DNA of 64,000 nt from Pseudomonas antarctica (GCF_001647715.1 NZ_CP015600.1:2604001-2668000), one strand, 5' to 3'; shown: positions 8,413-19,197, numbered from the stretch's first letter. Numbers and translations: made by a program. Notes: a model not told the origin generated them from the sequence alone.

Positions 8413-9492
8413 ATGTTGAAGGTTCTGATTGCGTGTGCGTGGTTACTGGGATCGGCGTACGGGGCGATGGCCCATGCGACGTCAGTGGTCTTTCTTAACC
8501 CGGGCACGTCCACGGAACCCTTCTGGGTCGGCTATTCGCAATTCATGCAGGCCGCTGCCAAGGACCTCGGCCTGCATTTGTGCGTGCGCTATTCCGAGCG
8601 CGACAGCAATAACACCCTGACGCAGGCGCGAGAGGCGTTGCAGGGCGCTGACCGCCCCGATTATCTGGTGCTGGTCAACGAACAGTATGTTGCCCCGCAG
8701 ATTCTGCGCCTGGCCCAAGGCAGCGGGGTCAAGCTGCTGCTCGTCAACAACGCCCTGACCCCGGATCAGGTGCAGTTCCTGGACGTGTCCAATCAGCCTG
8801 ACCTGCTCGGCAGCATCGTTGCCGATGACGAGCAGGCGGGCTACCTGATGCTCACCGAGTTGCTGCGTCAACATGGCCCCATTGCGCCCGGCCAGACCCT
8901 CGACTTGCTGGCGTTCTCCGGGGTCAAGAACACGCCTGTCTCGCTGCTGCGCGAAAAAGGTTTGCGCAAGGCGCTGGATGAACACCCCGAAGTCCGGTTG
9001 CGCCAATTGGTGTACGGCGAATGGAACCGCCAACGCGCCCTTGAACAAGCCACTCAGCTGTTCAAGCGGCACCCGGAGACGGCGCTGGTGTGGTCGGCCA
9101 ATGACGAGATGGCCCTGGGCGCCATGCAGGCTCTGCAGGACAGTGGCCGCGTACCGGGCAAGGATGTGTTGTTCAGTGCGATCAACAGCTCGTCGCCCAT
9201 CCTTGAGGCTCGGCTCGACGGTCGACTGAGTGTCCTGGTGGCGGGGCATTTCACCCTGGGCGGTTGGGCCATGGTGCTGTTGTATGACGATGCCCATGGG
9301 GTGGATATCGCCCGGCACGGCGGGAGCGAGCGTGAGGTCGCGCTGTTCCAGCTGATTGGGCCGGAGCAGGCGCGCCGCTTGTTGCAAATCAATGCCGGCA
9401 GCGATTACAGCGTGGATTTTCGGGCGTTATCGGCCTTGGGCAAACCTGAAAGCTATCGTTACCCGTTCAGCCTGCGCGCTGTGTTGCCTTGA
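8413..9492 (+). CDS. Orphan periplasmic sugar-type substrate-binding protein
   Basis: A 359-residue protein with a clear signal peptide (basic start, hydrophobic core to about residue 20, cleavage after AMA). The mature part has the two-lobed type-1 periplasmic binding fold of the ribose/LacI family: VVFLNPG at the first strand, SIVADDEQAGYLM around residue 137, and WSANDEMALGAMQAL around residue 230. No ABC permease or ATPase is adjacent, so it either works with a distant transporter or acts as a sensor input for a kinase or chemoreceptor. Ligand unknown. The start at 8413 is chosen because it begins the signal peptide; in-frame codons upstream would bury it. Confidence 0.8.
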   Translation: MLKVLIACAWLLGSAYGAMAHATSVVFLNPGTSTEPFWVGYSQFMQAAAKDLGLHLCVRYSERDSNNTLTQAREALQGADRPDYLVLVNEQYVAPQILRLAQGSGVKLLLVNNALTPDQVQFLDVSNQPDLLGSIVADDEQAGYLMLTELLRQHGPIAPGQTLDLLAFSGVKNTPVSLLREKGLRKALDEHPEVRLRQLVYGEWNRQRALEQATQLFKRHPETALVWSANDEMALGAMQALQDSGRVPGKDVLFSAINSSSPILEARLDGRLSVLVAGHFTLGGWAMVLLYDDAHGVDIARHGGSEREVALFQLIGPEQARRLLQINAGSDYSVDFRALSALGKPESYRYPFSLRAVLP

Positions 9493-9498
9493 CCCTCC

Positions 9499-9717
9499 TC
9501 AGACGCCGGCCAGGTGCAGCACCAGCTTGACGATGCCGAACAGCGCCAGCGCAAACACCGCCGTGAACAGAATGCCCAGGATCACAAAGTGGCTGGGCTT
9601 GCCGTGGGTAAAGTCCCGCGCGCGGTTCTTGCCGCTCTGCACACCGAAGGCGGCGGCCATCACACTGTGCAGCATTTGCCAGAAGGTCGGTGGCTTGTTG
9701 TCGACTGGACCGTTCAT
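9499..9717 (-). CDS. DUF2970 small membrane protein
   Basis: A 72-residue protein with the family core FWQMLHSVMAAAFGVQS followed by a charged loop (GKNRARDF) and one C-terminal transmembrane helix (FVILGILFTAVFALALFGI). Widespread in gamma- and betaproteobacteria, with no assigned function. It converges on the binding-protein gene, with only 6 bp between the two stops. Confidence 0.85.
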   Translation of the reverse strand: MNGPVDNKPPTFWQMLHSVMAAAFGVQSGKNRARDFTHGKPSHFVILGILFTAVFALALFGIVKLVLHLAGV

Positions 9718-9823
9718 ACATCCCTCGTCAGGTAGATCTCCCTACAGAGCATAGACAACTCTCGGTGAGGCCACGCCCGTTGTATGTATGCACCAACGAC
9801 CAAAGGCGGAGCGGTGATGTGCT

Positions 9824-9847
9824 GTCACTCCCAATCACAGGAGTGAC
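9824..9847 (+). promoter_or_regulatory. Hairpin enclosing the ribosome binding site of the next ORF
   Basis: GTCACTCC (9824-9831) pairs perfectly with GGAGTGAC (9840-9847) around an 8-base loop. The right half contains the only Shine-Dalgarno-like GGAG for the ATG at 9851, so the folded RNA would hide it. This could be a translational off-switch or simply a degraded leader. Confidence 0.55.
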
Positions 9848-9850
9848 ACC

Positions 9851-10321
9851 ATGCCCGATTCATCTCGCCGTCCCGCCACTGGCAAGCCGCCAGTGGCAAC
9901 CCTGAGTATTCACGGCGACGTCCTCGAAAAGGCCGTTCCGCAATGGCTGGTCGACGCGACGCCAGCCCGCAGGTTGGCACTTAAAGAAACCGCGGCGGTC
10001 TTGCCCGACTGGTACAAAAACGCCTCGCCCGAACAGCGCAAGACCGTCAACGCGAGCGTCAAGGCCAGCGCCGTCGCTCAGGTTCAGTTGCACAAAACCA
10101 TGTCGACGTTTCAGGACGTTGATGCATTCGCCAAGCCATTACTGCCCAAGGCGTTGAAAGAACAGTTCCAGGTGGAAATCGACGTCGACAAGACGTTGTT
10201 ATGCCCCAGGCGCCCGCTGCAGGTCAGTACGATTGAGATAACGGTTGACGGTATTGGCGCTGTTTTTTTGGAGGATGTGGAAGCTGTCAAGTTCAGGCAG
10301 CTTCGACATGGGTGGAGTTAG
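9851..10321 (+). CDS. Short DUF6543-like protein, probably a truncated toxin N-terminus
   Basis: 156 residues. The middle repeats the pattern VPQWLVDATPARRLALKE and LPDWYKNASPEQRKTVN, the same kind of helical unit as LPAWLKHASADDRFAYHRH in the 1617-residue neighbour. The section AFAKPLLPKALKEQF followed by IDVDKTLL resembles the start of the dermonecrotic-toxin-like DUF6543 domain, but the frame then leaves the family (LLCPRRPLQV...) and stops after about 40 further residues. The likely reading is a remnant of a second toxin-like gene that lost its 3' part; a genuine small protein cannot be excluded. The stops of this gene and the large convergent one are 10 bp apart. Confidence 0.55.
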   Translation: MPDSSRRPATGKPPVATLSIHGDVLEKAVPQWLVDATPARRLALKETAAVLPDWYKNASPEQRKTVNASVKASAVAQVQLHKTMSTFQDVDAFAKPLLPKALKEQFQVEIDVDKTLLCPRRPLQVSTIEITVDGIGAVFLEDVEAVKFRQLRHGWS

Positions 10322-10331
10322 TGCGATTTAC

Positions 10332-13300
10332 TCACGGCCTGGGCAGTTCCAGCTTAAGGAACAGCTCCTTATCCAGCGGCGGTTTGATCTCGGCTTTATC
10401 CAAATTGACCACGGCTCGGTTGTCAGCGCGAGCCCGTTCGATCAGTTCTTTACGCGTAAACAGGCGCTCAGCTTTAGTCTTTAGATGGCCGAAGGCCGGT
10501 GTTAATGCTGGAGTATCGGCCGCCGGGTAATGAAAGTGCGCGTACCACAGGACGGTTTCTTCATACGGTTTCCCATGTTTTATTTGGCTTTTATCGCGTA
10601 TCACGTATTCGCTGAGATAGTCGCCTGCCTTCAATAAAACTCGGCTTTTGACCAGGTTGATATCGACAAAACCGTGTTGCCACAGGTACGCAATATTGGA
10701 CGCTTTGGGGCGCTGTTGCTTGTAGCCCTCGCTGCATACTTCACGTGCCAGCTTGAGTGTGGTGGATGACTCGTCGCGGTAGGTGTTCATCATGGCGTTC
10801 GCATCTGGATGCGAGGCATGATTACGTTCGATTTCATCGGCCAGGGCGGCCATTTTGTTCGCATGCGGGGTCAACATGTCTTGCCAGTCCAGCGGGTTGA
10901 GCATTTCGCCGCGTGTCGGGTCCTGAAGCTTTCTCTGCAGGCCGCGTATCTTGCGTTCGATTTCCGCCCTTTGGGGTATCGCGCTTTCTGCCTCACGTTT
11001 AATAGCGGCCAATGAGCGAACCACCGGCGCAGGCGGTTGTGTGGCGGGCGTCGCCGCAACAACCTCGACCCATACGCCTTCATTGGCGTGTTCGAGGTAG
11101 GTGGCGACGATCTGCCCGGTGATGGGGTCGTTGATGTCGACAAATTGGCCGGGGTCCTCCGGTCGAGGATCGCGCAAATCACCCACCAGGCTGCTGTTGT
11201 TGCGCGTCTTGATGACTTTCCTGGCGGCGGGTTTCGCCCGGGTCGGGCTGGCAGAACTTGGCAGGAGGGCAAACCCTTGGTCTGTCAGGATCAAATCGGC
11301 CAGCTGTGCTTCAAGGCTGGTACGGGTGTCAATGAGCTGCTCCAGGAATGGGGTTTGATACTCCTCGCGCACAAAGCCGGAGCCCATTTCACTTAATGAG
11401 TTAACGGCGTTCTCGAGTCGCTCATAGCGTTCAAGGACGCCCTTGAGTACGGCAACTTGCTCAACCGTAGAGTAGCCACTGGTTGTACGCATTTCCGTGT
11501 GCGCCAAGACGCTGGCTGTGGTTTTAGGATCAGTGAGTTCCTGGACGAAAAGAAACTCCGCCGGTTCTCGGGAACCGTGGGAGCGGTCCAGTACCAGCTC
11601 GGTAAGGAATAGCAGTGCGTGTTGCTTTAGGGCGATCGAGGATATCTTTTGGTCGGTGGGCCTGTCTTGCAATAGAAAATTGCGCAGTGCGGGGTCTGCC
11701 TGTTTGAGGAAGGTTTCGATTTTTTCTGCAGGCTCAACCATCTGTTCGAGCGCTTCAACCTGTAGCGTCTTGGTGTTGATGTACGCCTCGTAGGCGTCTG
11801 TGACGTTGTCGCGCAACTCTCTGTTGACGCGGTCTCCGAGCTCCACGGTGTTTTCGCCGCGTTCGGTTTCAAGGGTGTCGGTAAATTTTTGCGACAACAC
11901 CTCAAAGATTGACCCCCAGTAGTTATAAGCAAACTGGGTTGCGACGTCGCGTGATCGTTTGTGTCTCGGGTCCGTTCTGTCGGCTTCCATCAGTTCGCCG
12001 TTCTTGACTTCGATCTTCTGCATTGTCGGGTTAATCACCTCCGCGTTTTGCCGGTAGTTGTCGAATGCGATATCCCAATGCAATTTGGCTTGCGCGGTCA
12101 TGAGTTGTCTTTGCGCATGCCGTTCTGTGATTCTGGCGTGCAGTTCTGGAAGCGCAGTCGAGGTGCCGAGCCTTATCCAATCCTCTCGCAACGCTTTTTT
12201 ATGTTCGACCAGTTGGGTCCTGGCCGTGTCCAGCGCTGTTTTGAACGGAAGAAACGTGATCGCCAATGGCAGCATTTCGGCATTGAGACTTTCCAGGTCT
12301 CTCTTCAGCGCGGCTATCCGATCTCGATGCTGTCGCTGCCATTTATCCAGCTTTTCCCTGGGCATACCGCCTTCCAGCCGAGCCTTTCGTTCCAGCCGCC
12401 AATGCCCTTGTCCGTCGCTGGCCAACTTGAAGCCAGGACGCTGCGGGTGCTGCGGGTCAACCAGGTAGACCTCGCCGAAACCGGCTACCACGCTGACTTG
12501 AAACAGCAGCCCGCCGACGCTGGCGTGCCAGCTATTGTCAATTCTGTACAGCCCCTTGAGCGGGCCGCTTGCCTCGGCGGGTGGCAAGGTTTCGGGCCAC
12601 GGCACGTGAACATCGAGCAGCGCCTTGAGCAACTTCGCGCTGCTCTGGGGGCTGGCTATCGAGCGGCTGAAGTCCAGCGCGGTGTGGCCTGTCGCCGGAG
12701 GCTCACCCGGCAGCGCGACCGAGCCGTGTTGGACCGGTGCAGTGCTCTCCGGAGGCGGCAAACCCGCAGTGCGGCGCCAGGACGCCAGGTGCAGAGCGTT
12801 GTCTTGCGGGGCGAGTTCCGATAACGGCTGTCGGGCGCCATCCGAGGGTGTGGCGGCATGCAACAGCACCATCGCGGTATTGAGCAACAGGTCAATCAGC
12901 GCCAGCTCGCGGGTGGTCGGGTCATCGCTGTCGAGTCCGGCCAAATCCTGTTCCAGGCTGCTGACCAGGACCAGGAACCAGCCCGCCAACATGGCCGGGC
13001 CGCGCACCAATGGCAGCAACAAGGTGTTGAACAGCAGCCAGGCACCTTCCATCACGATCGCCCAGCGGCTTCCGCTGTTGGACACCGACTCGCGATCAGC
13101 CAGGTCGACCATCGCCCTTGCGGTGCTGCCGAACAGGTGGCCAAGCAGCTTGCCGTTGACCTGTGACTGAAGCCATTCATCGGCACCCTCATCGACTGCC
13201 AGCGTCGCGGGGGCCGGCTGTTCAGGCGGGGCGAATTCATCCCCGGGCAGGAAGCGAATGATGTGCGGCTCTTTAAACCCGCCGTGATCGTAGATCGGAC

Positions 13301-15185
13301 GCGCCTTGTCGCTTAGCCAGGTCAGCACGCTCGTCTGCACCGCGCCGGGAGTGGCAAGCGCATCCAGCAAGGCCTGGCGTGTGGGGTATTGATACAGGCT
13401 GTCGGTATACAGCGGCCGATACAGCAGGTGCGGGCCGATGTTGGCGTCCCGAGGCTCGATAACAAACATGTTATTGACTGTGTCGGGCGTGGCTCCGGCT
13501 TTTCGGCACAGGGCCAGTGGGCGCAGGACGATCTCCTGGCCGTCGACGATTCTGTCGGCGGGGGTGTCGCCCATCAACGCCTTCACATAACGATAGCCTG
13601 TGGTGGTGACGCCATACTGCTGCCTGATCCGGTACTCCAGCGCCTGCATCGGCAGGTGGACCTTGAGTTCGCGAGTAAACAGGGTCTCCCGTTGGCGCGC
13701 GTCGCTCGTGTCGGTGAGCAACAGGTCCTTGATCTTCTGTGGATAGGCTGTGCCAATGTCGACGCGCTGGATCAACCCCTGGCTACCCAGCAAGTAGTCT
13801 GTGGTCATCCAGTCCGGCAGTGTCTCGGCACTTTTGGCGGCGAGCGTCAGCGTGCCTTTGGGCTTGCCGGCGAGGTTCTTCAGCGCCAGCTCCGTCAGCG
13901 ACATGCGTACATGCTCGATAATGCCGGCGCCGCCCGGGTAGCCGGCGGCCACGGCGAAATCCAACACCAACTCGTCGGGATCGTAATCCTCATGGTCGGT
14001 TTGCATCTGTTTGCGCAATGCGTCGCGGCTGAAATTGTGGATGTTTGCAATGCCCTCGTTGAAAGAGCGGCCCTGATTCTGTTTCATCACTCGCGCCATG
14101 TCCTGCAGATGGCGGTGGTAGGCAAAGCGGTCATCGGCACTGGCGTGCTTGAGCCACGCGGGCAGCTGGCGGTCGACCTTTTGCAGGCGCGCAGCAGAAG
14201 GCACCGGGACCTTGGTAAACAGTAGGGCTGGGTCCGTGAGTTTATTCAGGGCTTGGGCAAGCGCTGCTTCGCTTTGGCCTTGAAATGACAAACTCGCCAG
14301 GTCTTCAAGTTGCTGATTAAGAATAAGCCCGGCCTGCTGTTCGAACACGTTGCCTTCAGGCTCATTGCGCCGCCAGGTGATGCTGTCGCACTGGAATTGG
14401 TTCTGCATCCTGGCCCCCCAGGTTTCGCCAAAGGCATCCATCGAGTCAAACGGCTCGACAGCCCCCGTCAGGCTGCACAGCAGCACCTGTTGGTCGCGCA
14501 CCAGCAGCAGGTCCGGCGTGAGCAGGCGTGATGCTTTCCCGGCGCTGGAAAGAGTGGTTTCAATGAAATAGGCATACGTGGTGGGCGTGGAGCGGGGCAG
14601 ACGCTCGAGGCGCCCGGGCCAGGCGGCGGTGACAGCCAGCATGTCCCGTTGTACTTCGGTCAGGCCTGAGGGGCCTGCTGCTGCCGCGGTCATCTGACCA
14701 TTGAGAAATTCACCCAGCCATTGCCAGCGACTGCTGCCGTGGCTGTCGGTGGCGCTCCAGTAGTCAGTCAGGGCGTGCTGGAAATGCAGGTAGAGCGATG
14801 AGGGTAAAGCGTCGATGAGTTGCGCGATGACCTGCATGTCGATCAGCGGCAGCGCTGCGGGCTTCAGCACCGTAGGCACGTTTTGCGTCAGGTAGAACGG
14901 CAGTTCACGGCGTGGCTGCAGGTCAAGTAGCTGCGGGTTCAAGACATGTGCGATAGCGATGTTCATCAACAGCGGGTAGGTATAACCGCCAGCGGGGGCC
15001 GGGGTGGCCAGCTTGACCGAGAGCAGGTCCAGTTGCAGGGTCGGGTAGCGCTGCAGGATGCGCTCGCGCAGGGCATTGAACACCACTGAAAACAAAGCTG
15101 GGCGAGTGGCGAAACGCTCATGGACAGCCTGGGCAGGTAATTGGCCCAGGGCTGTGGGTAACACGGGGTAGGTTGGATCGGGCAT
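10332..15185 (-). CDS. Large dermonecrotic-toxin-like (DUF6543-type) protein
   Basis: 1617 residues without a signal peptide. Residues 1-640 are the mixed helical region typical of DUF6543 proteins of Pseudomonas (a toxin-related N-terminal module), including LPAWLKHASADDRFAYHRH near 330. Residues about 705-780 contain two or three hydrophobic stretches (GAWLLFNTLLLPLV, GWFLVLVSSL, ALIDLLLNTAMVLLHA) that could be a translocation or pore segment. Residues about 940-1370 are highly charged and predicted coiled coil. The C-terminus (KPYEETVLWYAHFHY onward) is a separate soluble domain with no catalytic motif I recognise. The ATG at 15185 has AGGA 7 bases upstream. No immunity or secretion gene is adjacent. 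A secreted or contact-delivered effector is an inference from the family. Confidence 0.65.
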   Translation of the reverse strand: MPDPTYPVLPTALGQLPAQAVHERFATRPALFSVVFNALRERILQRYPTLQLDLLSVKLATPAPAGGYTYPLLMNIAIAHVLNPQLLDLQPRRELPFYLTQNVPTVLKPAALPLIDMQVIAQLIDALPSSLYLHFQHALTDYWSATDSHGSSRWQWLGEFLNGQMTAAAAGPSGLTEVQRDMLAVTAAWPGRLERLPRSTPTTYAYFIETTLSSAGKASRLLTPDLLLVRDQQVLLCSLTGAVEPFDSMDAFGETWGARMQNQFQCDSITWRRNEPEGNVFEQQAGLILNQQLEDLASLSFQGQSEAALAQALNKLTDPALLFTKVPVPSAARLQKVDRQLPAWLKHASADDRFAYHRHLQDMARVMKQNQGRSFNEGIANIHNFSRDALRKQMQTDHEDYDPDELVLDFAVAAGYPGGAGIIEHVRMSLTELALKNLAGKPKGTLTLAAKSAETLPDWMTTDYLLGSQGLIQRVDIGTAYPQKIKDLLLTDTSDARQRETLFTRELKVHLPMQALEYRIRQQYGVTTTGYRYVKALMGDTPADRIVDGQEIVLRPLALCRKAGATPDTVNNMFVIEPRDANIGPHLLYRPLYTDSLYQYPTRQALLDALATPGAVQTSVLTWLSDKARPIYDHGGFKEPHIIRFLPGDEFAPPEQPAPATLAVDEGADEWLQSQVNGKLLGHLFGSTARAMVDLADRESVSNSGSRWAIVMEGAWLLFNTLLLPLVRGPAMLAGWFLVLVSSLEQDLAGLDSDDPTTRELALIDLLLNTAMVLLHAATPSDGARQPLSELAPQDNALHLASWRRTAGLPPPESTAPVQHGSVALPGEPPATGHTALDFSRSIASPQSSAKLLKALLDVHVPWPETLPPAEASGPLKGLYRIDNSWHASVGGLLFQVSVVAGFGEVYLVDPQHPQRPGFKLASDGQGHWRLERKARLEGGMPREKLDKWQRQHRDRIAALKRDLESLNAEMLPLAITFLPFKTALDTARTQLVEHKKALREDWIRLGTSTALPELHARITERHAQRQLMTAQAKLHWDIAFDNYRQNAEVINPTMQKIEVKNGELMEADRTDPRHKRSRDVATQFAYNYWGSIFEVLSQKFTDTLETERGENTVELGDRVNRELRDNVTDAYEAYINTKTLQVEALEQMVEPAEKIETFLKQADPALRNFLLQDRPTDQKISSIALKQHALLFLTELVLDRSHGSREPAEFLFVQELTDPKTTASVLAHTEMRTTSGYSTVEQVAVLKGVLERYERLENAVNSLSEMGSGFVREEYQTPFLEQLIDTRTSLEAQLADLILTDQGFALLPSSASPTRAKPAARKVIKTRNNSSLVGDLRDPRPEDPGQFVDINDPITGQIVATYLEHANEGVWVEVVAATPATQPPAPVVRSLAAIKREAESAIPQRAEIERKIRGLQRKLQDPTRGEMLNPLDWQDMLTPHANKMAALADEIERNHASHPDANAMMNTYRDESSTTLKLAREVCSEGYKQQRPKASNIAYLWQHGFVDINLVKSRVLLKAGDYLSEYVIRDKSQIKHGKPYEETVLWYAHFHYPAADTPALTPAFGHLKTKAERLFTRKELIERARADNRAVVNLDKAEIKPPLDKELFLKLELPRP

Positions 15186-15322
15186 GACGAAATCCTGTTT
15201 CCTGTTTCAATCCGGTGCGGGTTGGCTGCCGGGTCAGCGGACCGATGATCGGTCCGCTACAGGAAATCGGATTTCGTCGTGGCGAGTACGGTAGGGGGAT
15301 ACCGCAAATAGGGCCGAGCGTC

Positions 15323-18300
15323 TTAGTTGTCGTAACCCAGGTTCGGCGCCAGCCAGCGTTCGGTGACGCTCAAGTCCTGTTGCTTACGCGCGGTGTAGCT
15401 TTGCACCTGGTCCTTGTCGACCTTGCCCACGGCGAAGTATTGCGCCTGCGGATGGGCGAAGTACCAGCCGCTGACTGCCGCCGCCGGGAACATCGCGTAG
15501 TGCTCGGTCAGGAACACGCCGCTACGGCCCGCCTGCATTTCGCGGGCCTCGGGGTCGAGCAGTTGGAACAGTTGGGCTTTCTCGGTGTGGTCCGGGCACG
15601 CCGGGTAGCCCGGGGCAGGGCGGATGCCGCTGTATTGCTCTTTGATCAGCGCCTCGTTATCCAGCTGTTCGTCCTTGGCGTAGCCCCAGTGTTCTTTACG
15701 CACTTGCTGGTGCAGCCACTCGGCGCAGGCCTCGGCCAGGCGGTCGGCCAGGGCCTTGACCATGATCGAGTTGTAATCGTCGCCTGCGTCCTGATAGGCC
15801 TTGGCCACTTCTTCGGCGCCGATACCCGCGGTGGTGATGAAGCCACCGATGTAGTCGGTGACGCCGCTGTCTTTTGGCGCGACGAAGTCGGCCAGGGAGA
15901 AGTTTGGCTTGCCGTCGGTCTTGATGATTTGCTGGCGCAGGTGATGCAACCTGGCAATCGGCTGGCCGTCGTCACCGTAGACTTCCAGGTCATCGTCCTG
16001 CACCTGGTTGGTCGGCCAGAAGCCGAACACTGCGCGGGCGCTGATGAGTTTTTCGTCGATCAGCTTTTTCAGCATTTCCCGGGCATCGGCGTAGAGCGCG
16101 GTAGCCGCTTCGCCCACCACTTCGTCTTCGAGGATGCGCGGGAACTTGCCGGCCAGGTCCCAGGAGATAAAGAACGGCGTCCAGTCGATGTACTCGGCCA
16201 GCACCTTGAGGTCGATATTGTCCAGCACCTTGGCGCCAGTAAACGTCGGTTTCACCGGGGTATAGGTGCTCCAGTCGAACTGCGGCTTCTTGGCGATCGC
16301 GGCCGGGTAGCTCAGACGCTCGGTGCGGGCGCTGCGGTTCGAGGTGCGCTCGCGCACGTCGATGTATTCCAGGCGGGTTTTCTCGACGAAGGCTGGCTTC
16401 AATTCCTTGGACAGCAACTGCGTGGCCACGCCCACCGCACGGGAGGCGTCGGTTACATAGATCACCGCGTCGTTGCTGTACTTGGGCTCGATCTTCACCG
16501 CAGTGTGCGCCTTGGACGTGGTCGCGCCACCGATCATCAGCGGCAGGTGGAAGTCCTGGCGCTGCATCTCGCGGGCCACATGCACCATCTCATCCAGGGA
16601 CGGCGTGATCAGGCCGGACAGGCCAATGATGTCGCACTTCTGTTCCTTGGCCACCTGCAGGATCTTCTCGGCCGGGACCATCACGCCCAGGTCGACAATG
16701 TCATAGCCGTTGCAACCCAGCACCACGCCAACAATGTTCTTGCCGATGTCATGCACGTCACCTTTTACGGTGGCCATCAGGATCTTGCCCTTGGCTTCCG
16801 GCTTGTCGCCTTTTTCCAGTTCGATGAACGGGATCAAGTGGGCCACGGCCTGCTTCATCACCCGGGCGGATTTAACCACCTGGGGCAGGAACATTTTGCC
16901 GGCGCCAAACAGGTCGCCGACGATGTTCATGCCGGACATCAACGGGCCTTCGATCACCTCGATCGGGCGCGCGAACGATTGGCGGGATTCCTCGGTGTCT
17001 TCGACGATATGCGTGGTGATGCCCTTTACCAGCGCGTGCTCCAGGCGCTGGTTCACCGGCCAGCCACGCCATTCCTCGGTCTCGGCTTCTTTTACGCTGC
17101 CGTCACCTTTGTATTTGTCGGCGATGGCGAGGAGGGCGTCGGTGCCTTCCGGTGTGCGGTTGAGCACCACGTCTTCGACCGCATCGCGCAGCTCGGCCGG
17201 GATCTGGTCGTAGATCTCCAACTGGCCGGCGTTGACGATACCCATGGTCAGGCCATTGCGGATCGCATACAGCAGGAACACCGAGTGGATCGCCTCACGC
17301 ACCGGGTTGTTACCGCGGAACGAGAACGACACGTTGGACACGCCACCCGAGGTCAGCGCATACGGCAGCTCATCGCGGATATAGGCGCAGGCGTTGATGA
17401 AGTCCACGGCGTAGTTGTTGTGCTCTTCGATACCGGTGGCGACCGCGAAGATGTTCGGGTCGAAGATGATGTCTTCCGGCGGGAAGCCGACGTCATTGAC
17501 CAAAATGTCGTAGGAGCGTTTGCAGATTTCTTTCTTGCGCGCTTCGGTGTCGGCCTGGCCGGCTTCGTCAAAGGCCATCACCACCACGGCGGCGCCGTAG
17601 CGTTTGCACAGCTTGGCGTGGTGAATGAACTGCTCCACGCCTTCCTTCATGCTGATGGAGTTAACGATGCCCTTGCCCTGGATGCACTTGAGGCCGGCCT
17701 CGATCACTTCCCACTTGGAGGAGTCGATCATGATCGGTACACGGGAGATGTCCGGCTCGCCGGCAATCAGATTGAGGAAGGTCACCATGGCCTTCTTCGA
17801 ATCGAGCATCCCTTCGTCCATGTTGATGTCGATCACCTGGGCGCCGGCTTCCACCTGCTGCAGGGCGACTTCCAGGGCTTCGGTGTAGTTGTCTTCACGG
17901 ATCAGGCGGGCAAAACGTGCGGAACCGGTAATGTTGGTGCGCTCGCCGACGTTGACGAACAACGAGCTGCGATCAATGGTGAACGGCTCCAGGCCCGACA
18001 GGCGGCAAGCCTTGGGAATGTCCGGGATCGGGCGCGGCGCATAACCGGCCACGGCCTTGGCGATGGCTTCGATGTGGCCCGGCGTGGTGCCGCAGCAGCC
18101 GCCCACAATGTTGAGGAAGCCGCTCTGGGCGAATTCTTCGATGACCTTGGCGGTTTCCGACGGCAGCTCGTCGTACTCGCCGAACTCATTGGGCAGGCCG
18201 GCGTTTGGGTGCGCCGACACGTGGGTGCTGGCCTTGTTCGACAGTTCTTCCAGGTACGGGCGCAGCTCACTCGCCCCAAGGGCGCAGTTCAGGCCTACGG

Positions 18301-19054
18301 AAATCGGCTTGGCGTGGCTGACGGAGTTCCAGAACGCTTCGGTGGTCTGGCCCGACAGGGTACGGCCGGAGGCGTCGGTGATAGTGCCGGAAATCATGAT
18401 CGGCAACTCGATACCCAGTTCTTCGAACACGCCTTGCACGGCGAAGATCGCGGCTTTGGCGTTGAGTGTGTCGAAGATGGTTTCGATCAGGATCAGATCG
18501 GCGCCGCCCTCGATCAGACCTTTGGTCGCCTCGGTGTAGTTTTCCACCAGCTCATCAAAGGTCACGTTACGGTAGCCGGGGTTGTTCACGTCAGGCGACA
18601 GCGAGCACGTACGGCTGGTAGGGCCGAGCACGCCAGCGACGAAGCGCGGCTTGGCCGGGTTTTCCAGGGTCTTCGCGTCGGCGACCTTGCGCGCCAGGCG
18701 TGCGCCCTCTACGTTTAATTCGTAGGCCAGGGCTTCCATGCCGTAATCGGCCATGGAAATGCGCGTGGCGTTGAAGGTGTTGGTTTCCAGAATGTCGGCG
18801 CCGGCATCCAGGTAGGCTTTTTCGATGCCGCCGATCACGTCCGGACGGGTGATGACCAGCAAGTCGTTGTTGCCCTTGACGTCGCTCGGCCAGTCGGCGA
18901 AGCGCTTGCCACGATAATCCTGTTCCTCAAGCTTGTAGCTCTGGATCATCGTGCCCATACCGCCATCGAGTATCAGGATACGTTCCTTGAGGGCTTGATG
19001 AAGGGCTTGCAGACGAGCGCTACGATCGGACATGGGACTACTCTGGTCAGGCAT
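15323..19054 (-). CDS. metH: Cobalamin-dependent methionine synthase
   Basis: Transfers methyl from methyltetrahydrofolate to homocysteine via cobalamin. All four modules are present: homocysteine domain from residue 25 ([10 protein letters not shown]; zinc ligand Cys near 255 and [11 protein letters not shown] near 320), folate domain (about 365-640, [13 protein letters not shown]), cobalamin domain (about 660-900, with the lower-ligand motif [10 protein letters not shown]), and the reactivation domain that binds S-adenosylmethionine ([11 protein letters not shown] near 1165). Length 1243 against 1227 in E. coli. A second ATG seven codons in (19033, MSDRSARLQ) is an equally plausible start; neither has a strong binding site. 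Its B12 requirement links it to the cobalamin region 4 kb downstream. No riboswitch is seen in its leader. Confidence 0.96.
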   Translation of the reverse strand: MPDQSSPMSDRSARLQALHQALKERILILDGGMGTMIQSYKLEEQDYRGKRFADWPSDVKGNNDLLVITRPDVIGGIEKAYLDAGADILETNTFNATRISMADYGMEALAYELNVEGARLARKVADAKTLENPAKPRFVAGVLGPTSRTCSLSPDVNNPGYRNVTFDELVENYTEATKGLIEGGADLILIETIFDTLNAKAAIFAVQGVFEELGIELPIMISGTITDASGRTLSGQTTEAFWNSVSHAKPISVGLNCALGASELRPYLEELSNKASTHVSAHPNAGLPNEFGEYDELPSETAKVIEEFAQSGFLNIVGGCCGTTPGHIEAIAKAVAGYAPRPIPDIPKACRLSGLEPFTIDRSSLFVNVGERTNITGSARFARLIREDNYTEALEVALQQVEAGAQVIDINMDEGMLDSKKAMVTFLNLIAGEPDISRVPIMIDSSKWEVIEAGLKCIQGKGIVNSISMKEGVEQFIHHAKLCKRYGAAVVVMAFDEAGQADTEARKKEICKRSYDILVNDVGFPPEDIIFDPNIFAVATGIEEHNNYAVDFINACAYIRDELPYALTSGGVSNVSFSFRGNNPVREAIHSVFLLYAIRNGLTMGIVNAGQLEIYDQIPAELRDAVEDVVLNRTPEGTDALLAIADKYKGDGSVKEAETEEWRGWPVNQRLEHALVKGITTHIVEDTEESRQSFARPIEVIEGPLMSGMNIVGDLFGAGKMFLPQVVKSARVMKQAVAHLIPFIELEKGDKPEAKGKILMATVKGDVHDIGKNIVGVVLGCNGYDIVDLGVMVPAEKILQVAKEQKCDIIGLSGLITPSLDEMVHVAREMQRQDFHLPLMIGGATTSKAHTAVKIEPKYSNDAVIYVTDASRAVGVATQLLSKELKPAFVEKTRLEYIDVRERTSNRSARTERLSYPAAIAKKPQFDWSTYTPVKPTFTGAKVLDNIDLKVLAEYIDWTPFFISWDLAGKFPRILEDEVVGEAATALYADAREMLKKLIDEKLISARAVFGFWPTNQVQDDDLEVYGDDGQPIARLHHLRQQIIKTDGKPNFSLADFVAPKDSGVTDYIGGFITTAGIGAEEVAKAYQDAGDDYNSIMVKALADRLAEACAEWLHQQVRKEHWGYAKDEQLDNEALIKEQYSGIRPAPGYPACPDHTEKAQLFQLLDPEAREMQAGRSGVFLTEHYAMFPAAAVSGWYFAHPQAQYFAVGKVDKDQVQSYTARKQQDLSVTERWLAPNLGYDN

Positions 19055-19197
19055 TTCGGAGGGGACGAATCATAGCAAACCTGTGCCGATTTAGAGCATG
19101 TCCAGGTTTTGCATGAATATCGTTCATGTTGGTGCGGGATGCAGGTCGGTAGAATTCCCGGGATTTATCATTTTGGCTTCATATCGGGACCAGGCTC

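Noticed and set aside
15215..18718. A 1167-codon open frame on the plus strand opposite metH
   Set aside because: Antisense to a certain metH; its composition (His, Gly, Val, Asp rich) is what GC-rich codon usage gives on the opposite strand.
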